A stretch of DNA of 64,000 bases from Clostridia bacterium UC5.1-2E3 (GCA_001304875.1 BBZO01000008.1:40757-104756); one strand, 5' to 3'. Numbered from the stretch's first letter, positions 19,538-30,452 are shown. The notes: generated by a model not told the origin, from the sequence alone. Numbers and translations are program-made.

Positions 19538-19603
19538 TTTTTCGTTTCCTCCCTGTTGTGATGATTTTGATGATATTTGTATCATTTTATCATTTACTAT
19601 CAA

Positions 19604-19632
19604 ATTATCCCATCTGCTGACAATTTTTTCAA
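19604..19632 (-). promoter_or_regulatory. Predicted promoter of the BMP transporter operon
   Basis: Minus strand TTGAAA (19627-19632), 17-bp spacer, GATAAT (19604-19609), about 67 bp before the lipoprotein start. No purine riboswitch fold was recognised in the leader. Confidence 0.5.
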
Positions 19633-19685
19633 GAGGAAATCTGGTAATATTTTCTCATCACAATCTATAACCCCGGCTTATAAAG

Positions 19686-20881
19686 CTACTGGGCCGCCGC
19701 CTCGATGGCCGCCTCCAGGCGGACCGCCATCTCGTCCACGTCCGCGCGCTGATAACCAGCGGAGGCACAAAGCGGATGATGTTGGCGCCGGCGCCGATCA
19801 GAACCAGCTTCTGGTTTAAGAGCGCGTCCCGGATGACCGGGCCCGCCGGGCAGTGAAACTCCAGGCCGCGAATGAGACCCATGCCCCTGTGCTCCTTCAC
19901 GCAGTCATACTTCGCGGTGATCCGGTCAAGGGTCTCCTCCAGATAGGGAGCGATCTCGTTCACCTTCCCAAGGATGTCCTCCTTCTCGAAGATATCGAGC
20001 ACCGCGTCGGCCGCCGCGCCCGCAAACGGGTTGCCGCCGTAGGTGGTGCCGTGGTCGCCGGGAACCATGGCTGTGGACGCCTTTCCGCAGGCTAAGAACG
20101 CTCCCACCGGGAAGCCGTTTCCCAGGGCCTTCGCCACGGTCATCACATCCGGCTTCACGCCGTAGTGCTGCCATGCGAACATGGAACCCGAGCGGGCCAT
20201 GCCGCACTGGATCTCGTCGAGAATCATAATCAGATCGTGCTCGTCGCAGAGCTTCCGGACGCCGGCGATAAACTCCGGGTCCGCCGGGTAGATGCCGCCC
20301 TCGCCCTGCACCGTCTCCATGATGATGGCGCAGGTCTTGTCGTTCACCAGCGCCTTCACGCTGTCCAGATCGTTGAACTTCGCAAACTTCACGCCGGGGA
20401 GCAGCGGGTTAAAGGGCTCGCGGTAGTGGTCGTTGCCCGTCACCGCCAGCGCGCCGGTGCTGCGCCCGTGGAAGGAGTGCTCCATGGCGATGATCTCGTA
20501 AGCTCCCTGCTTCTTGTCGTAGGCGTAGCGGCGGGCGATCTTCAACGCGCCCTCGATGGCCTCGGTGCCGCTGTTGGTGAAGAACACCTTATCCATGCCG
20601 GAAACCTTTAAAAGCTTCTCCGCCGCCGTGATGGAGGGCACGTTGTAGAACAGGTTGGAGGTGTGCATCAGCTTTCCCGCCTGCTCCACCATGGCCTTCG
20701 TGTACGCCGGGTGATTGTAGCCCAGGCCCATGACCGCGATGCCCGCGCCGAAGTCCAGGTACTCGTTTCCGTCCGTGTCGTATAAGTGAATCCCCTCGCC
20801 CCGCTCAAACACCACGGGGAAACGGTTGTAGGTTTTGTAAAATGTCTTCTCCGCCGACTCTATGTACTGTTCCTTATTCAT
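19686..20881 (-). CDS. argD: Acetylornithine aminotransferase
   Basis: PLP-dependent class III aminotransferase converting N-acetylglutamate semialdehyde to N-acetylornithine. Motifs: [36 protein letters not shown], and [13 protein letters not shown] followed by the PLP lysine in [14 protein letters not shown]. One break near 19750; read on, the protein ends ...[15 protein letters not shown] at TAG 19686-19688. ATG 20881 overlaps the argB stop by 8 bp. Last gene of argCJBD. Confidence 0.92.
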
Positions 20882-21767
20882 GAATCACTTTCTCCTTTCC
20901 ATTTCCCAGAATGGCCGTCCCGATTCCTTTCTTCGTAAAGATCTCAAGAAGCAGGCAGTGGGGAATCCGCCCGTCCAGGATGTGAACCCTGGAGACGCCG
21001 TGCTCGATGGCGTCGATGCAGTTCTGAAGCTTCGGAAGCATGCCGCCGCCCAGCATACCGCTGGAAACCATCTCCTGGGCTGCCTCGGCGGTGATCTCGG
21101 AAATCAGGCTGGATTTATCCTCGAAATCTCTGTAAAGTCCCTCCACGTCAGTTAAGAACGCCAGCTTCTCCGCCTTCACGGCCCTGGCGACGGCGCAGGC
21201 CGCGTCGTCGGCGTTGATATTGTAGCTCTGGAAGCTGTCGTCGAAGCCGATGGGACAGATGATCGGAAGATAATCCTTCTCCAGCAGGTCGTAGATCACC
21301 TGCGGATTTACCTCCTTTACGTCGCCCACGAAGCCGATGTCCTGGCCTCCCGCGTACTTGCGCTCGCATTTGAGGAGCTGTCCGTCCTTGCCGCTGATGC
21401 CCACAGCCTTGACGCCCAGCTCATTCACCAGCTGCACCAGGCTCTTGTTCACGCGGTTTAAAACCATCTCCGCGATCTCCATGGTGGCCTCGTCGGTCAC
21501 CCGCAGGCCGCCCACGAATTTCGGCGTCATGCCGGCTTTGCTGATCCAGCTGCTGATCTCCTTGCCGCCGCCGTGGACGATGATGGGCTTAAAGCCCACC
21601 AGCTTTAAGAGCACCACGTCCTGAATCACGTGTTTTTTCAGTTCCTCGTCAACCATGGCGCTGCCGCCGTATTTTACCACAATGATCTTGCGGTTGAAAC
21701 GCTGTATGTACGGGAGGGCTTCGATAAGCACCTCCGCCTTCTGCATGATGGATGGATCCAGATTCAT
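20874..21767 (-). CDS. argB: Acetylglutamate kinase
   Basis: Phosphorylates N-acetylglutamate, second step of arginine synthesis. 297 residues with the amino-acid kinase motifs [10 protein letters not shown] and [33 protein letters not shown] split over the nucleotide site, and [10 protein letters not shown]. An N-terminal helix precedes the kinase core, a trait of arginine-sensitive hexameric forms, so feedback inhibition by arginine is likely. Intact; spaced 18 bp after argJ. Confidence 0.96.
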   Translation of the reverse strand: MNLDPSIMQKAEVLIEALPYIQRFNRKIIVVKYGGSAMVDEELKKHVIQDVVLLKLVGFKPIIVHGGGKEISSWISKAGMTPKFVGGLRVTDEATMEIAEMVLNRVNKSLVQLVNELGVKAVGISGKDGQLLKCERKYAGGQDIGFVGDVKEVNPQVIYDLLEKDYLPIICPIGFDDSFQSYNINADDAACAVARAVKAEKLAFLTDVEGLYRDFEDKSSLISEITAEAAQEMVSSGMLGGGMLPKLQNCIDAIEHGVSRVHILDGRIPHCLLLEIFTKKGIGTAILGNGKEKVIHE

Positions 21768-21785
21768 CTCAGTTTATCCCCTTTC

Positions 21786-23018
21786 TTATGAGCGGTAATC
21801 GCCGTTGATCCGCACGTAGTCGTAGGTTAAGTCGCAGCCCCAGGCCGTGGCCTCACACTCTCCCATCTTCACGTCGGCGATGGCCGTCACCACCGGCTCG
21901 GAGAGGATCTTCGTGGCCTCCTCCTCGCTGTAGTCCGTGGCCACGCCGTTCTTCACGATCTGAAGCTTTCCGGCCTTGCTCTCAAAGAACAGGTCCACGG
22001 TCTCCGGGTCGAACTCGCCGCCGGAGTAGCCCATGGCGCAGATGATGCGCCCCCAGTTGGCGTCGTGGCCGAAGATGGCCGCCTTGGTGAGGCTGGAGGT
22101 GATGATGGACTTGCTTAAGATTCTGGCGTCCTCAAGAGTTTTCGCACCCACCACCTTCACCTCGAACAGGGCGGTGCAGCCCTCGCCGTCTCCGGCGATG
22201 GCCTTGGAAAATGTCTCGTTGACCATGTTTAATGCCTTGCAGAACAGGGCGTAGCCCTCATCCGCCTCGTCGGTGATCTCCGCGTTGCCCGCCTGGCCGT
22301 TGGCCAGAAGAAGAACGGAGTCGTTGGTGGAGGTGTCGCCGTCCACGGAAATCATATTGTAGGTTCCTTTGATATCCTCGCTCAGCGCGCGCTGTAAGAG
22401 CTCTTTGCTGATACAGATGTCGGTGGTGATGAAGCTTAGCATCGTGCACATGTTGGGGTGGATCATGCCGGAGCCCTTGCACATGCCGCCGATGGTCACG
22501 GTGGTTCCATCCAGCTCAAACTGCACGGCCACCTCCTTCTTCGTCGTGTCGGTGGTCATGATGGCCGTGGCCGCCGACGCGCCGTCCTCCCGCGTGCCGC
22601 CCAGCTTCGGGGCCATCATCTCAATGCCCCCGGTGATCTTATCCATGGGGAGCTGACGGCCGATGACTCCGGTGGAAGCCACCAGAACAGACGCCGCCGG
22701 GATGCCCAGAATCTTCGCCGCCGCCTCAACGGTGTCGGCGCAGTAGCCCATGCCCTCCTCGCCGGTACAGGCATTGGCAACGCCGGAGTTGATGACGATG
22801 GCCTGGGCCGGATCGCCGCTGTAGACCTGGTTCCTGTCCCATTTCACCGGAGCGGCCTGCACGCGGTTGGTGGTAAACGTGCCGGCGCTGCGGCACGGGG
22901 TCTCACTGTAAACCAGCGCCATGTCCAGCTTGCCGCTCTTCTTGATGCCCGCCGCCGCGGACGCCGCCTTGAATCCCTTTGCGGCGGTGACGCCGCCCTC
23001 TATAAACTGAATGCTCAT
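21786..23018 (-). CDS. argJ: Bifunctional ornithine acetyltransferase/N-acetylglutamate synthase
   Basis: Recycles the acetyl group from N-acetylornithine to glutamate. 410 residues, intact. The precursor is self-cleaved before the nucleophile Thr in KGSGMIHPNMCTMLSFITTD; here the residue before Thr is Cys where Ala is most common. SGVANACTGEEGMGYC, ASTGVIGRQLPMDKI and GHDANWGRIICAMGYSG are the other signatures. With argJ present, the acetyl cycle makes a separate argA or argE unnecessary. Confidence 0.95.
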   Translation of the reverse strand: MSIQFIEGGVTAAKGFKAASAAAGIKKSGKLDMALVYSETPCRSAGTFTTNRVQAAPVKWDRNQVYSGDPAQAIVINSGVANACTGEEGMGYCADTVEAAAKILGIPAASVLVASTGVIGRQLPMDKITGGIEMMAPKLGGTREDGASAATAIMTTDTTKKEVAVQFELDGTTVTIGGMCKGSGMIHPNMCTMLSFITTDICISKELLQRALSEDIKGTYNMISVDGDTSTNDSVLLLANGQAGNAEITDEADEGYALFCKALNMVNETFSKAIAGDGEGCTALFEVKVVGAKTLEDARILSKSIITSSLTKAAIFGHDANWGRIICAMGYSGGEFDPETVDLFFESKAGKLQIVKNGVATDYSEEEATKILSEPVVTAIADVKMGECEATAWGCDLTYDYVRINGDYRS

Positions 23019-23079
23019 ATTTATGTATGCCTCCTCGATTCTCTTTGTCTGTTTTTTGCGGTTCTGTTACAGCTCTATT

Positions 23080-24119
23080 TTAAGGGAACATTGGGGCCAG
23101 TTTCAAGCCTTTATTTTCGGGAAGTCCAAACATAAGGTTCATGTTCTGGATGGCCTGCCCCGCGGCTCCCTTCACCATGTTGTCGATGGCTCCCATCATC
23201 ACGACGCGCTTCGTCCTGGGGTCGATCTTGAAATTCACGTCCACGAAGTTGCTGCCCTTCACCCAGCGGGTCTGGGGCGTCACGTCCTTTTCGAGGACGC
23301 GGACGAAATACTCGTCTTTGTAGCAGGCTTCATAGGCGGCCCGCACCTCCTCGTCGCCCACGTCCCTCGTGAGGGAGGCGTAGGCAGTCACCAGGATGCC
23401 CCGGTCCATGGGCACCAGGTGGGGGGTGAAGCTGATAGTCACCGGGCGGCCCGCCACGTAGGAGAGCTGCTCCTCGATCTCCGGCGTGTGCCGGTGGCTG
23501 GCGACGCCGTAGGCTTTGATGCTCTCGTTGACCTCGCAGTAGAGGTTATCGGTCTTGGCGCCTCTCCCCGCCCCGGAGGTTCCGGACTTGGCATCAATGA
23601 TGATGGTATCCGGATCGATGAGCCCCGCCTTCAAGAGGGGGTAAATGCTAAGGAAAGAGCAGGTGGGATAACAGCCCGGGTTGGCGATCAGCCGCGCGCC
23701 TTCACCGCCTCGCGGTTGATCTCGGGAAGTCCATAGACCGCCTCGGGGATAAACTGGGGCGTCGGGTGGCCGATCTTGTACCACTGCTCATAAATGTTTA
23801 CGTCCTTGATGCGGAAATCCGCGCTTAAGTCGATGATCTTCGTCTTCGACAGAATCTCCTCGTTTACCAGGGATGCGCAGAGCCCCTGGGGCGTGGCCGT
23901 GAAAATGACGTCGGCCTCCTCGGCCAGCTCGTCGATGTTGTCGTCCTTGCATACATTTTCCACCAGCCTGAACATGTTCTGGTAGACGGAGGCGTAGGGC
24001 TTGTCGATGTAGCTTCTGGAGCCGTACCAGACGATCTCCACATCCTCGCGCTGTAAAAGTAAACGGGTGAGTTCCCCTCCGGCGTAGCCGGTGGAGCCTA
24101 TGATTCCTGCTCGTATCAT
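23080..24119 (-). CDS. argC: N-acetyl-gamma-glutamyl-phosphate reductase
   Basis: NADPH-dependent reductase, third step of arginine synthesis and first gene of the operon. Rossmann start [18 protein letters not shown] and catalytic Cys in [11 protein letters not shown] are present, with [12 protein letters not shown] downstream. One apparent deletion near 23700 (GCGGCG read as GCG/CG) separates VKA from [11 protein letters not shown] 24119; leader carries a stem-loop and promoter with ARG-box-like repeats. Confidence 0.93.
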
Positions 24120-24178
24120 GGTGATGGTTTCCTTTCTTTTCTATTAAATAATGTCTGTTATTGGTTCAAGCATAGCTG

Positions 24179-24209
24179 CAAGAGCATGTGCGGTTGCACT
24201 GCGCTCTTG
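24179..24209 (-). promoter_or_regulatory. Stem-loop in the argC leader
   Basis: CAAGAGC (24179-24185) pairs with GCTCTTG (24203-24209), with an inner GTGC/GCAC stem. No U tract follows, so it is not an obvious terminator; it may stabilise the transcript or act in regulation. Confidence 0.4.
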
Positions 24210-24215
24210 ATAAGG

Positions 24216-24254
24216 TGTTTATAATTATACATTTATGTTGTATAATATGCAAGT
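24216..24254 (-). promoter_or_regulatory. argC promoter with overlapping ARG-box-like operators
   Basis: Minus strand TTGCAT (24247-24252), 17-bp spacer, TATAAT (24224-24229). Both elements sit inside ARG-box-like sequences: TGCATATTATACA over the -35 and TGTATAATTATAAA over the -10, close to TGNATnnnnATNCA. ArgR bound here would block RNA polymerase directly. ArgR itself is not in the window. Confidence 0.7.
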
Positions 24255-24439
24255 AGTTTTTGGAATTTATGGGGAATATGTGAATTGCGAAGTGAGAAAA
24301 AGCAGTTTTTAAGGGACAGCGCGGCAGCACAGGTGATTTTTTATGCATTGCCATACCGGATACAGCCCCGGCTCTATCGGCTTTTAATTATTGAAGCGGC
24401 AAGCGTTTTTCGCCCCCGATATATTTATGCGCCGCAGGC

Positions 24440-24468
24440 TTGCATGGGGAGGGATATTGGCGTATAAT
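24440..24468 (+). promoter_or_regulatory. Predicted promoter of the diguanylate cyclase gene
   Basis: TTGCAT (24440-24445), 17-bp spacer, TATAAT (24463-24468). The leader of about 95 nt contains a CCGGTTC/GAACCGG hairpin at 24495-24516. The stretch 24260-24439 shows nothing recognisable. Confidence 0.6.
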
Positions 24469-24570
24469 GCAGGGGAACTGGTATGTGATGCAGGTCCGGT
24501 TCACTGAAGGGAACCGGGATTTAAGAATAGGAAAATTCAGAAAGGGAAGCGATACATCGTGGGGTTGGGT

Positions 24571-26527
24571 ATGAGAAATCAAAAACGTTTTAAGAGACAG
24601 AACGATATACAGCGGGGCGGCTCTCTGGTCACCACAGTCATACTGATTCTCCTGATCGTAGCCGTTTCCTTCTGGGCGACCAGAACCATCAGCCGCATGG
24701 AGGAAGAACGAAGTCTTGAGCGGCTTTACGAGGAAACCGGCAGTCTGGCGGACAATATTGAGATGTATATGAACAATGACCGGGAGGAGCTGGAAATGCT
24801 TTCTGCCGTCATCACACATTATGAAGATCCGTCCTCTCCGGAACTGTGGAACCTTCTGGACTCCCACACCAACGTCGGCCTGATGTCCCGGATCGAGCTT
24901 CTGCTGCCCGGAGATATCGTACTCACAAGCGGAGGGAAACCGGTGGACGCCAGCGGCCTGATCTCCTTCGAGGAAGAGGCGGCAAAGGGCATCCACATCT
25001 CTGACCGGGAGCTGGATATCCTCCATCAGGATACATATATCGTCAGACACTATGTGCCTGTAAACCGGGACGGCAAAACCATCGCCATGCTGTACGGCGT
25101 GGTCGTGCTGGGCGAGCTCCCGGAGACGGCCAACCTGGCCCCCTATGGCGGGAACGGCGCGCTGTATATTATTGACGGAAACACCGGTGATTTTCTCGCT
25201 GACACATGGCATAACGGGGAACTTGGAAATACCCAGTTTCTGGGCGACCGGAAAAGTGCTCCGGGCTCCCTCTCCCCCGATCAGATCAAACAGATGCTCA
25301 GCAGCGGAGAGAGCCGGTATGTCGTTTACGCCTCGGAGACAGCCGGCGAGTATCTCTATTTCTACTACGAGCCCATGGCAATCAATGACTGGCGGATCGC
25401 CATGTCCGTGCCGGAGAGCGTCGTATTTGAGAGCGCCAATGCCATCAAACGGGTGCTGAAGCAGTTCCTGGCGTTCGAGCTGGCGTGTTTTATCGTATAT
25501 TTCCTGTGGATGATGGGCTACGTCCGCCGCATGACAGCCGAGAAGCAGAGGCGTCTCGACACGATCAATCACATCTACGACGTGGAGCGGCTGCTGTTCA
25601 ACGCGCACGAGAAGAAAGAGAATGTCTACGCGGCGCTGGAAAAGCTGGGCAGCATCCTTTCCGCCGGAATGGTCAGCTTCTGGATTCTGGATGCGGACGG
25701 CGGGAACGAATGGTTTTTCTGGGAAAAGGGCAGGCCGGCAGAGGAACGCAGAGAAAACAGCGGACTGGAATCCGCCGGGAAGCTGCTGGAGTTTTTTCTG
25801 ACGGCAATGAAATGTACGGGGCGGACAGCGAGCGGGAGTTTCGCAACATTTTCCCGGAAAAGGAGTTTCCAGACCTTTATAATGTCACCGCAGTGCCCGT
25901 GGAGGACATGAGCGGACACATCTGCGGGATTCTGGCGGTCTGCAACGCCAAAAGAAGCCATGAACAGGCGGCCCTGCTCAAAAACATGCAGTTCAGCTTC
26001 GGCATGTTCTGCAAGAATTTAAAAAGCTACATGGAAATCCAGGAGCAGGGAGACCGGGACGCCCTCACCGGGCTGTATAACCGGAACCGCTACGAGAGAG
26101 ACCTCCCCACAATTTATGCGCAGCACCATGCCTCCCTGGCCTGCGTCTATATCGATGTCAACGGCCTCCACGAGAAAAACAACACGGAAGGGCACGACAC
26201 CGGAGACAGAATGCTCTGTGCGGTGGCATCCGGAATCCAGGAGCATTTCCGCACAGAGTACCTCTACCGCACCGGCGGCGACGAGTTCATTCTGTTTCTC
26301 CCGGACGCCGACGAGGCGGATATAGAGGCGCAGAGCGAAGACCTGATCTCCGTCCTGGCAGAATCCGATTACCACATCTCAGTGGGCTTCCAGTGCGAGA
26401 CGGATATCTCCTCCATCTCTCTTCTGATAAAAAGGGCGGAGCAGAAAATGTACGCCGAGAAAAAGAAATATTACGAGAAGCACGACCGGAGATCGTCGAG
26501 GAGCTGATGCTGGGGACGGATGTTTAA
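24571..26527 (+). CDS. Membrane-bound GGDEF diguanylate cyclase
   Basis: Makes cyclic di-GMP from two GTP. Layout: TM helix (about residues 20-40), roughly 260-residue extracellular Cache-like sensor (YIIDGNTGDFLADTWHNGEL), second TM (QFLAFELACFIVYFLWMM), coiled coil, GAF-like region, then GGDEF domain with DALTGLYNRNRYERDL and the intact active motif RTGGDEFIL. No RxxD inhibitory site precedes GGDEF, so product inhibition through an I-site is unlikely. Breaks near 25797 (T7 to T6) and 26488 (A2 to A1). A GTG at 24559 is an alternative start. The 3' end overlaps the convergent XRE gene by 4 bp. Confidence 0.87.
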
Positions 26528-26973
26528 TTCTTTTTCCAGTGTTTCAGCTGGGAGAGATATGAGTCGAACTGACGGCGCCGCTCCCCGGCGTCCGTCTGTT
26601 CCGGGTCCGGCATGTGCTCCACCAGAAAATCCAGCAGTGAGTCTCTGGATGTATACACAAATTCCCCGTTGGCATAGCACCATCTGCAGTAATCCTCGTT
26701 GAAGCTCCCATCCGTCTCCCGGCTGATGACGCTGTCCTCGTTCATAGGCATTCCGCAGCACTGGCAGACCAGCTGGCGGGGCTCCCCCAACAGCGTGTTG
26801 ACCGACACGTTGAACTCACGGGATAGCAGTTTCAGCGTTTCCGTGTTCGGCTGCGTCTCCCCATTCTCCCAGCGGCTGACCGCCTGCCTGGTGACCATCA
26901 GGCGCTCGGCCATCTGCTCCTGCGTGAGGTTGTTCTTTTCGCGAAGGAGCTTTAATATCGCCTGCATTTCCAT
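26524..26973 (-). CDS. XRE-family HTH regulator with zinc-ribbon domain
   Basis: 149 residues. Residues 5-60 form an XRE HTH (LREKNNLTQEQMAERLMVTRQAVSRWENGE). Residues 70-110 hold four cysteines in CQCCGMPM and CRWCYANGEF, a treble-clef or zinc-ribbon pair seen in a regulator family often annotated as putative zinc ribbon domain. ATG 26973 follows AAGGAGG at 6 nt; an ATG at 26994 is in frame but lacks a site. Role probably regulatory or metal-sensing; target unknown. Confidence 0.82.
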   Translation of the reverse strand: MEMQAILKLLREKNNLTQEQMAERLMVTRQAVSRWENGETQPNTETLKLLSREFNVSVNTLLGEPRQLVCQCCGMPMNEDSVISRETDGSFNEDYCRWCYANGEFVYTSRDSLLDFLVEHMPDPEQTDAGERRRQFDSYLSQLKHWKKN

Positions 26974-27069
26974 GTTGTTTCCTCCTTGATCCATTGTTTC
27001 TTACATTATATGTCTGACGTTTTGCCGTTTCAAGCAACGGGCTGTTGCTTTTATGTTCCCCCGCACGCC

Positions 27070-27108
27070 AAAGGCGGGGACAGCCAGTTTCCCGCTTTCC
27101 CCGCCTTT
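27070..27108. terminator. Hairpin downstream of the AGCS symporter gene
   Basis: AAAGGCGGGGA and TCCCCGCCTTT form an 11-bp stem with a 17-nt loop, with a T-rich flank on the plus side (TTATTTTACG). Lies between the 3' end of the symporter gene and the start of the XRE gene on the minus strand. Confidence 0.6.
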
Positions 27109-27131
27109 ATTTTACGCGCATTTCAATCGAT

Positions 27132-28544
27132 CTAATTCCAGAAATCCGTCTTCTCCCGGATTCCCGCAGCCGCAGCCTTGAACTCGGGATTCTTCCCCTC
27201 CTTCTTCTGCCGCGTGTAATCATCCAGACACTTGAGCGCCGGCTTTAAGAGCAGCAGAATCACCGGGATATTGATGATGGCCATCAGTCCCTGCAGCACA
27301 TCGGAGGTGTCCCACACCAGATTCAGCTGTGCGATCGCTCCCACAAACACCACGGCCACCGCCACAAATCTCTGAATCCAGCGGACGGTCTTCGATGGGA
27401 TTCCGCCCAGCAGGTAGGACATGCCCGTCTCCGCATAGTAGTAATTTCCTAAAAGCGTGGTGAACGCAAACAGCACCAGGGACACGGTAATGAAAATCAC
27501 GCCCGCCTCACCCATCATGTTGGACATGGCCCTCTGCACGTAGGGCATTCCCGCCAGGCCCGCCTCGGGGGCGACGCCGGAGCAGAGAAGCAGCATCGCC
27601 GTCGCACTGCAGACCACGATGGTGTCGATGAACACGGAGAGCACCTGCACGAGGCCCTGCTTCGCCGGATGGGAAACGCCCGCGGAACCTGCCGCACAGG
27701 CCGCCGCACCGATACCGGCCTCGTTGGAGAACAGGCCTCTCTTGATTCCGTGCATGATCGCGGAGCCCGCGAAGCCGCCGAAGATCGCGCGGAAATTAAA
27801 TGCATTTCTGAAAATGTCCGCAAATATGGACGGAATCATCGTTATGTGCGTCACAACCACAAACAGGGACACGCTCAGATAAACCACGCCCATCACCGGA
27901 ACCAGCACCGCCGTCACGCTGGCGATCTGCTTTCCGCCGCCGCTGATACACAGAAGGAACACGGCCGCCACCAGGCCGCCCACGATCATCGGCGTCAGTG
28001 TCGGATCGTAAAATCCGTAGACCTTAAAGGAGTCTGCAATATTAAAGGAAGCCACCAGATTGAAGCCCACCATGTACGTGAGAATCATGACCACCGCAAA
28101 CAGTACGCCCAGCCATCTCTGCTTCAGCACCGCCTCGATGTAGTAGGAGGGGCCGCCGTAGCAGCTTCCGTCCTCAGCCCTTTTCTTATAAATCTGCGCC
28201 AGCGTGCCCTCGACAAAGGCGGTGGCGCTCCCTAAAAATGCCGTCAGCCACATCCAGAAAATGGCTCCGGTGCCGCCCATGCATACCGCCGTCGAGATGC
28301 CGGCGATATTTCCCGTGCCCACGCGGGACGCGGTGGAGACCATCAGCGTCTTGAAGGCCGAGACCGCATTTTCATCCTCGCTGGGCTGCAGCACGATGCG
28401 CAGCGACTCCGCCAGATAGCGGAACTGCACGAACTTCGTCCGCACCGTGAACCAGACTCCCGCGGCCACCAGAAGCACAATCAGAATGTAGGTGTATAAA
28501 TAGTTGCTCAGCGTGCTGATCAGACTGCTGTATAATTCGCTCAT
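27132..28544 (-). CDS. AGCS-family sodium:amino acid symporter (AlsT/GlnT-like)
   Basis: Sodium-coupled amino acid carrier, 470 residues, about eleven TM segments. Family motifs: GVWFTVRTKFVQFRYL, ASRVGTGNIAGISTAVCMGG, and GIKRGLFSNEAGIGAAACAAG. ATG 28544 follows GGAGGT at 10 nt. Intact. Follows glutaminase (31 bp gap); in Bacillus the glsA-glnT pair takes up and deamidates glutamine, so glutamine is the likely substrate, though alanine or glycine cannot be excluded. Confidence 0.9.
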   Translation of the reverse strand: MSELYSSLISTLSNYLYTYILIVLLVAAGVWFTVRTKFVQFRYLAESLRIVLQPSEDENAVSAFKTLMVSTASRVGTGNIAGISTAVCMGGTGAIFWMWLTAFLGSATAFVEGTLAQIYKKRAEDGSCYGGPSYYIEAVLKQRWLGVLFAVVMILTYMVGFNLVASFNIADSFKVYGFYDPTLTPMIVGGLVAAVFLLCISGGGKQIASVTAVLVPVMGVVYLSVSLFVVVTHITMIPSIFADIFRNAFNFRAIFGGFAGSAIMHGIKRGLFSNEAGIGAAACAAGSAGVSHPAKQGLVQVLSVFIDTIVVCSATAMLLLCSGVAPEAGLAGMPYVQRAMSNMMGEAGVIFITVSLVLFAFTTLLGNYYYAETGMSYLLGGIPSKTVRWIQRFVAVAVVFVGAIAQLNLVWDTSDVLQGLMAIINIPVILLLLKPALKCLDDYTRQKKEGKNPEFKAAAAGIREKTDFWN

Positions 28545-28575
28545 TGTATCAAATACCTCCTGTGTTTTTTGCGTG

Positions 28576-29490
28576 TTATGCCTCAAACATGTGAAGCTTC
28601 AGTTTCTCTGACAGGTACTGGAGCATCCGCTCGCCGGCGATGCTGTTGCCCTTCTCGTCCAGGGACGGGCCGAAAATGCCTATGCCCATCTTTTTATCCG
28701 CCACGGCCAGAATGCCTCCGCCGACACCGCTCTTGGACGGAATGCCGACGCGGATGGCAAACTCGCCGGAGCCGTCGTACATGCCGCAGGTCAGCATGAT
28801 GGTCTTTACCACCTTGACCGTTTTTTTCTTAAGGAGCCGCACTCCCGTCTCCGGGCTCACCCCGCCGTTTGCCAGCAGAAGACCCAGCCCCGCCAGACTC
28901 TCGGCAGTCACGCTCAGAGAGCACATTTTCACATAGAAATCCAGCGTGCGCTCCACATCGTTTCGCAGAACTCCCTTGTTCTCCAGCAGGTACGCGATGG
29001 CCCTGTTTCTGGAAATATGGGACATCTCCGACTCGTAGACTCTACTGTCCAGCCCGATGCCCGGATCCATGCACAGGCGTCTCGTGAACGTGAGCATCTG
29101 ATCAAACGGAATCTTCGGTTCGATGTAGCCCGACACCGCGATGGCCCCTGAATTGATCATGGGATTGCTGGGATGGCTGTCGGAAATTTCCAGCTTCACC
29201 AGCGAATTGAACGCGTCGCCGGAGGGCTCCATCCCCACCTGGTCAAACACGGTCTCAAATCCGCACAGCTCCAGGGCCACGGCCAGACTGATCACCTTGG
29301 AAATACTCTGGATGCTGAACCGCACCTTCGTATCCCCCACGGAATACCGCTCTCCCTCCATCGTAAAAATGCTGAGTCCCAGCTGGTTTTTATCTGCCTT
29401 TTTGAGCTCCGGAATGTAGCTTGCCACCTCGCCCTGTGCAACTGCCGGGCGCGCGTTTTCCAGAGTTTCCCGCATAATTTCCTGTATCAA
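28576..29490 (-). CDS. glsA: Glutaminase
   Basis: Serine-dependent beta-lactamase-like glutaminase, L-Gln to L-Glu plus ammonia. 304 residues; the nucleophile pair is in FSIQSISKVISLA (Ser-x-x-Lys), with NPMINSGAIAV and GVGGGILAVAD as further signatures. I choose TTG 29490, 6 nt after AGGAGGT; an ATG at 29508 lies inside that ribosome-binding region. Intact. Middle gene of lysR-glsA-symporter. Confidence 0.94.
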   Translation of the reverse strand: MIQEIMRETLENARPAVAQGEVASYIPELKKADKNQLGLSIFTMEGERYSVGDTKVRFSIQSISKVISLAVALELCGFETVFDQVGMEPSGDAFNSLVKLEISDSHPSNPMINSGAIAVSGYIEPKIPFDQMLTFTRRLCMDPGIGLDSRVYESEMSHISRNRAIAYLLENKGVLRNDVERTLDFYVKMCSLSVTAESLAGLGLLLANGGVSPETGVRLLKKKTVKVVKTIMLTCGMYDGSGEFAIRVGIPSKSGVGGGILAVADKKMGIGIFGPSLDEKGNSIAGERMLQYLSEKLKLHMFEA

Positions 29491-29523
29491 CTCTCCACCT
29501 CCTCTCATAATCTCTGCCTGCCT

Positions 29524-30452
29524 CTAATTCAGGCGGTCTTTTACATTTTTGATAAATTCTTTTGTAATATCAGACAGCACGGTTCCCTCCGTCATGATAT
29601 AGCCAAACTCAAACATGAAATCGCACTGCGGAATGGGGATGGAAACCGAGCCGTACCCCGGATCCTGGTTCTGGAAGCTGCGGATCCCCACGCCATAAAA
29701 ATCGCTGACCGAGATGAGCCGCAGAAGCGTCTCCCGGTCCGAGACGTAGATGACCTTCGGGCTGCTTACCTTTCCCCTGCGAAGCTCCGCGTCGAACAGG
29801 CTGTAGATGAGGTCGTCGCATTGCCCCAGGTAACGGACAAACCCGTAATCGGAGAGCTCCTGCAGGTCGATGGCTCCTTTTTCAGCGCCAGGGGATGGTT
29901 TTTCGCCACCACCAGATGGGGCTCCATGTGTGCCAGGCGCGTGTAGGAAATCCCCTGCGTCAGAAGCGTCTCCTCGATCTCCCGCCGTCTCCTGCTGTCA
30001 AAATGGATGATTCCCACGGTGGCCCGCCCGGACAGCACGTCCTCGATCACGTCCTCCGGGTTCCCTCCGTACAGCCGGTGCGTAAACTCCGGCTGATCCC
30101 GGTGATTCATAATCACCTCGATGAAGCTCTCCATCACGTGGGAAAACTTCGTCATGGAGACCGACAGATGCGAGAAGTCCCCGCTTCCCTTGGCCGACCT
30201 CTGCCAGAGCTGCGCCACCTCCGCCAGCACGTTGGCGGCCCGGCGCTCGAACTCCTCTCCCTCCGGCGTCAGCGTCACCCCGTGATTGCTCCGGTTTAAG
30301 AGCAGGCATCCCGCCTCATACTCCAGGTCATTGATAATCTTTCCCAGATAAGGCTGCGAGATAAACAACGCCTGCGCCGCCTTGTTGATCGATCCCAGCT
30401 GCGCGACTTTGATGAAATACTCCAGATGCTTCAAATTGATATCGCTGTTCAT
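29524..30452 (-). CDS. LysR-family transcriptional regulator
   Basis: About 309 residues: N-terminal winged HTH (LEYFIKVAQLGSINKAAQALFISQPYLGKIINDLE) spans residues 9-43, followed by a LysR substrate-binding fold. One break near 29877 (A6 to A5); repaired, the second half continues LQELSDYGFVRYLGQCDD and ends NVKDRLN at TAG 29524. Lies 33 bp before glsA on the same strand, so it is probably co-transcribed with, and controls, glutamine use. An 11-bp inverted repeat precedes it. Confidence 0.88.

Noticed and set aside
24388..25608. 406-codon open frame antisense to the diguanylate cyclase gene
   Set aside because: Lies opposite a well-supported GGDEF protein, has no motif and no ribosome-binding site; it arises from codon bias in the sense gene.
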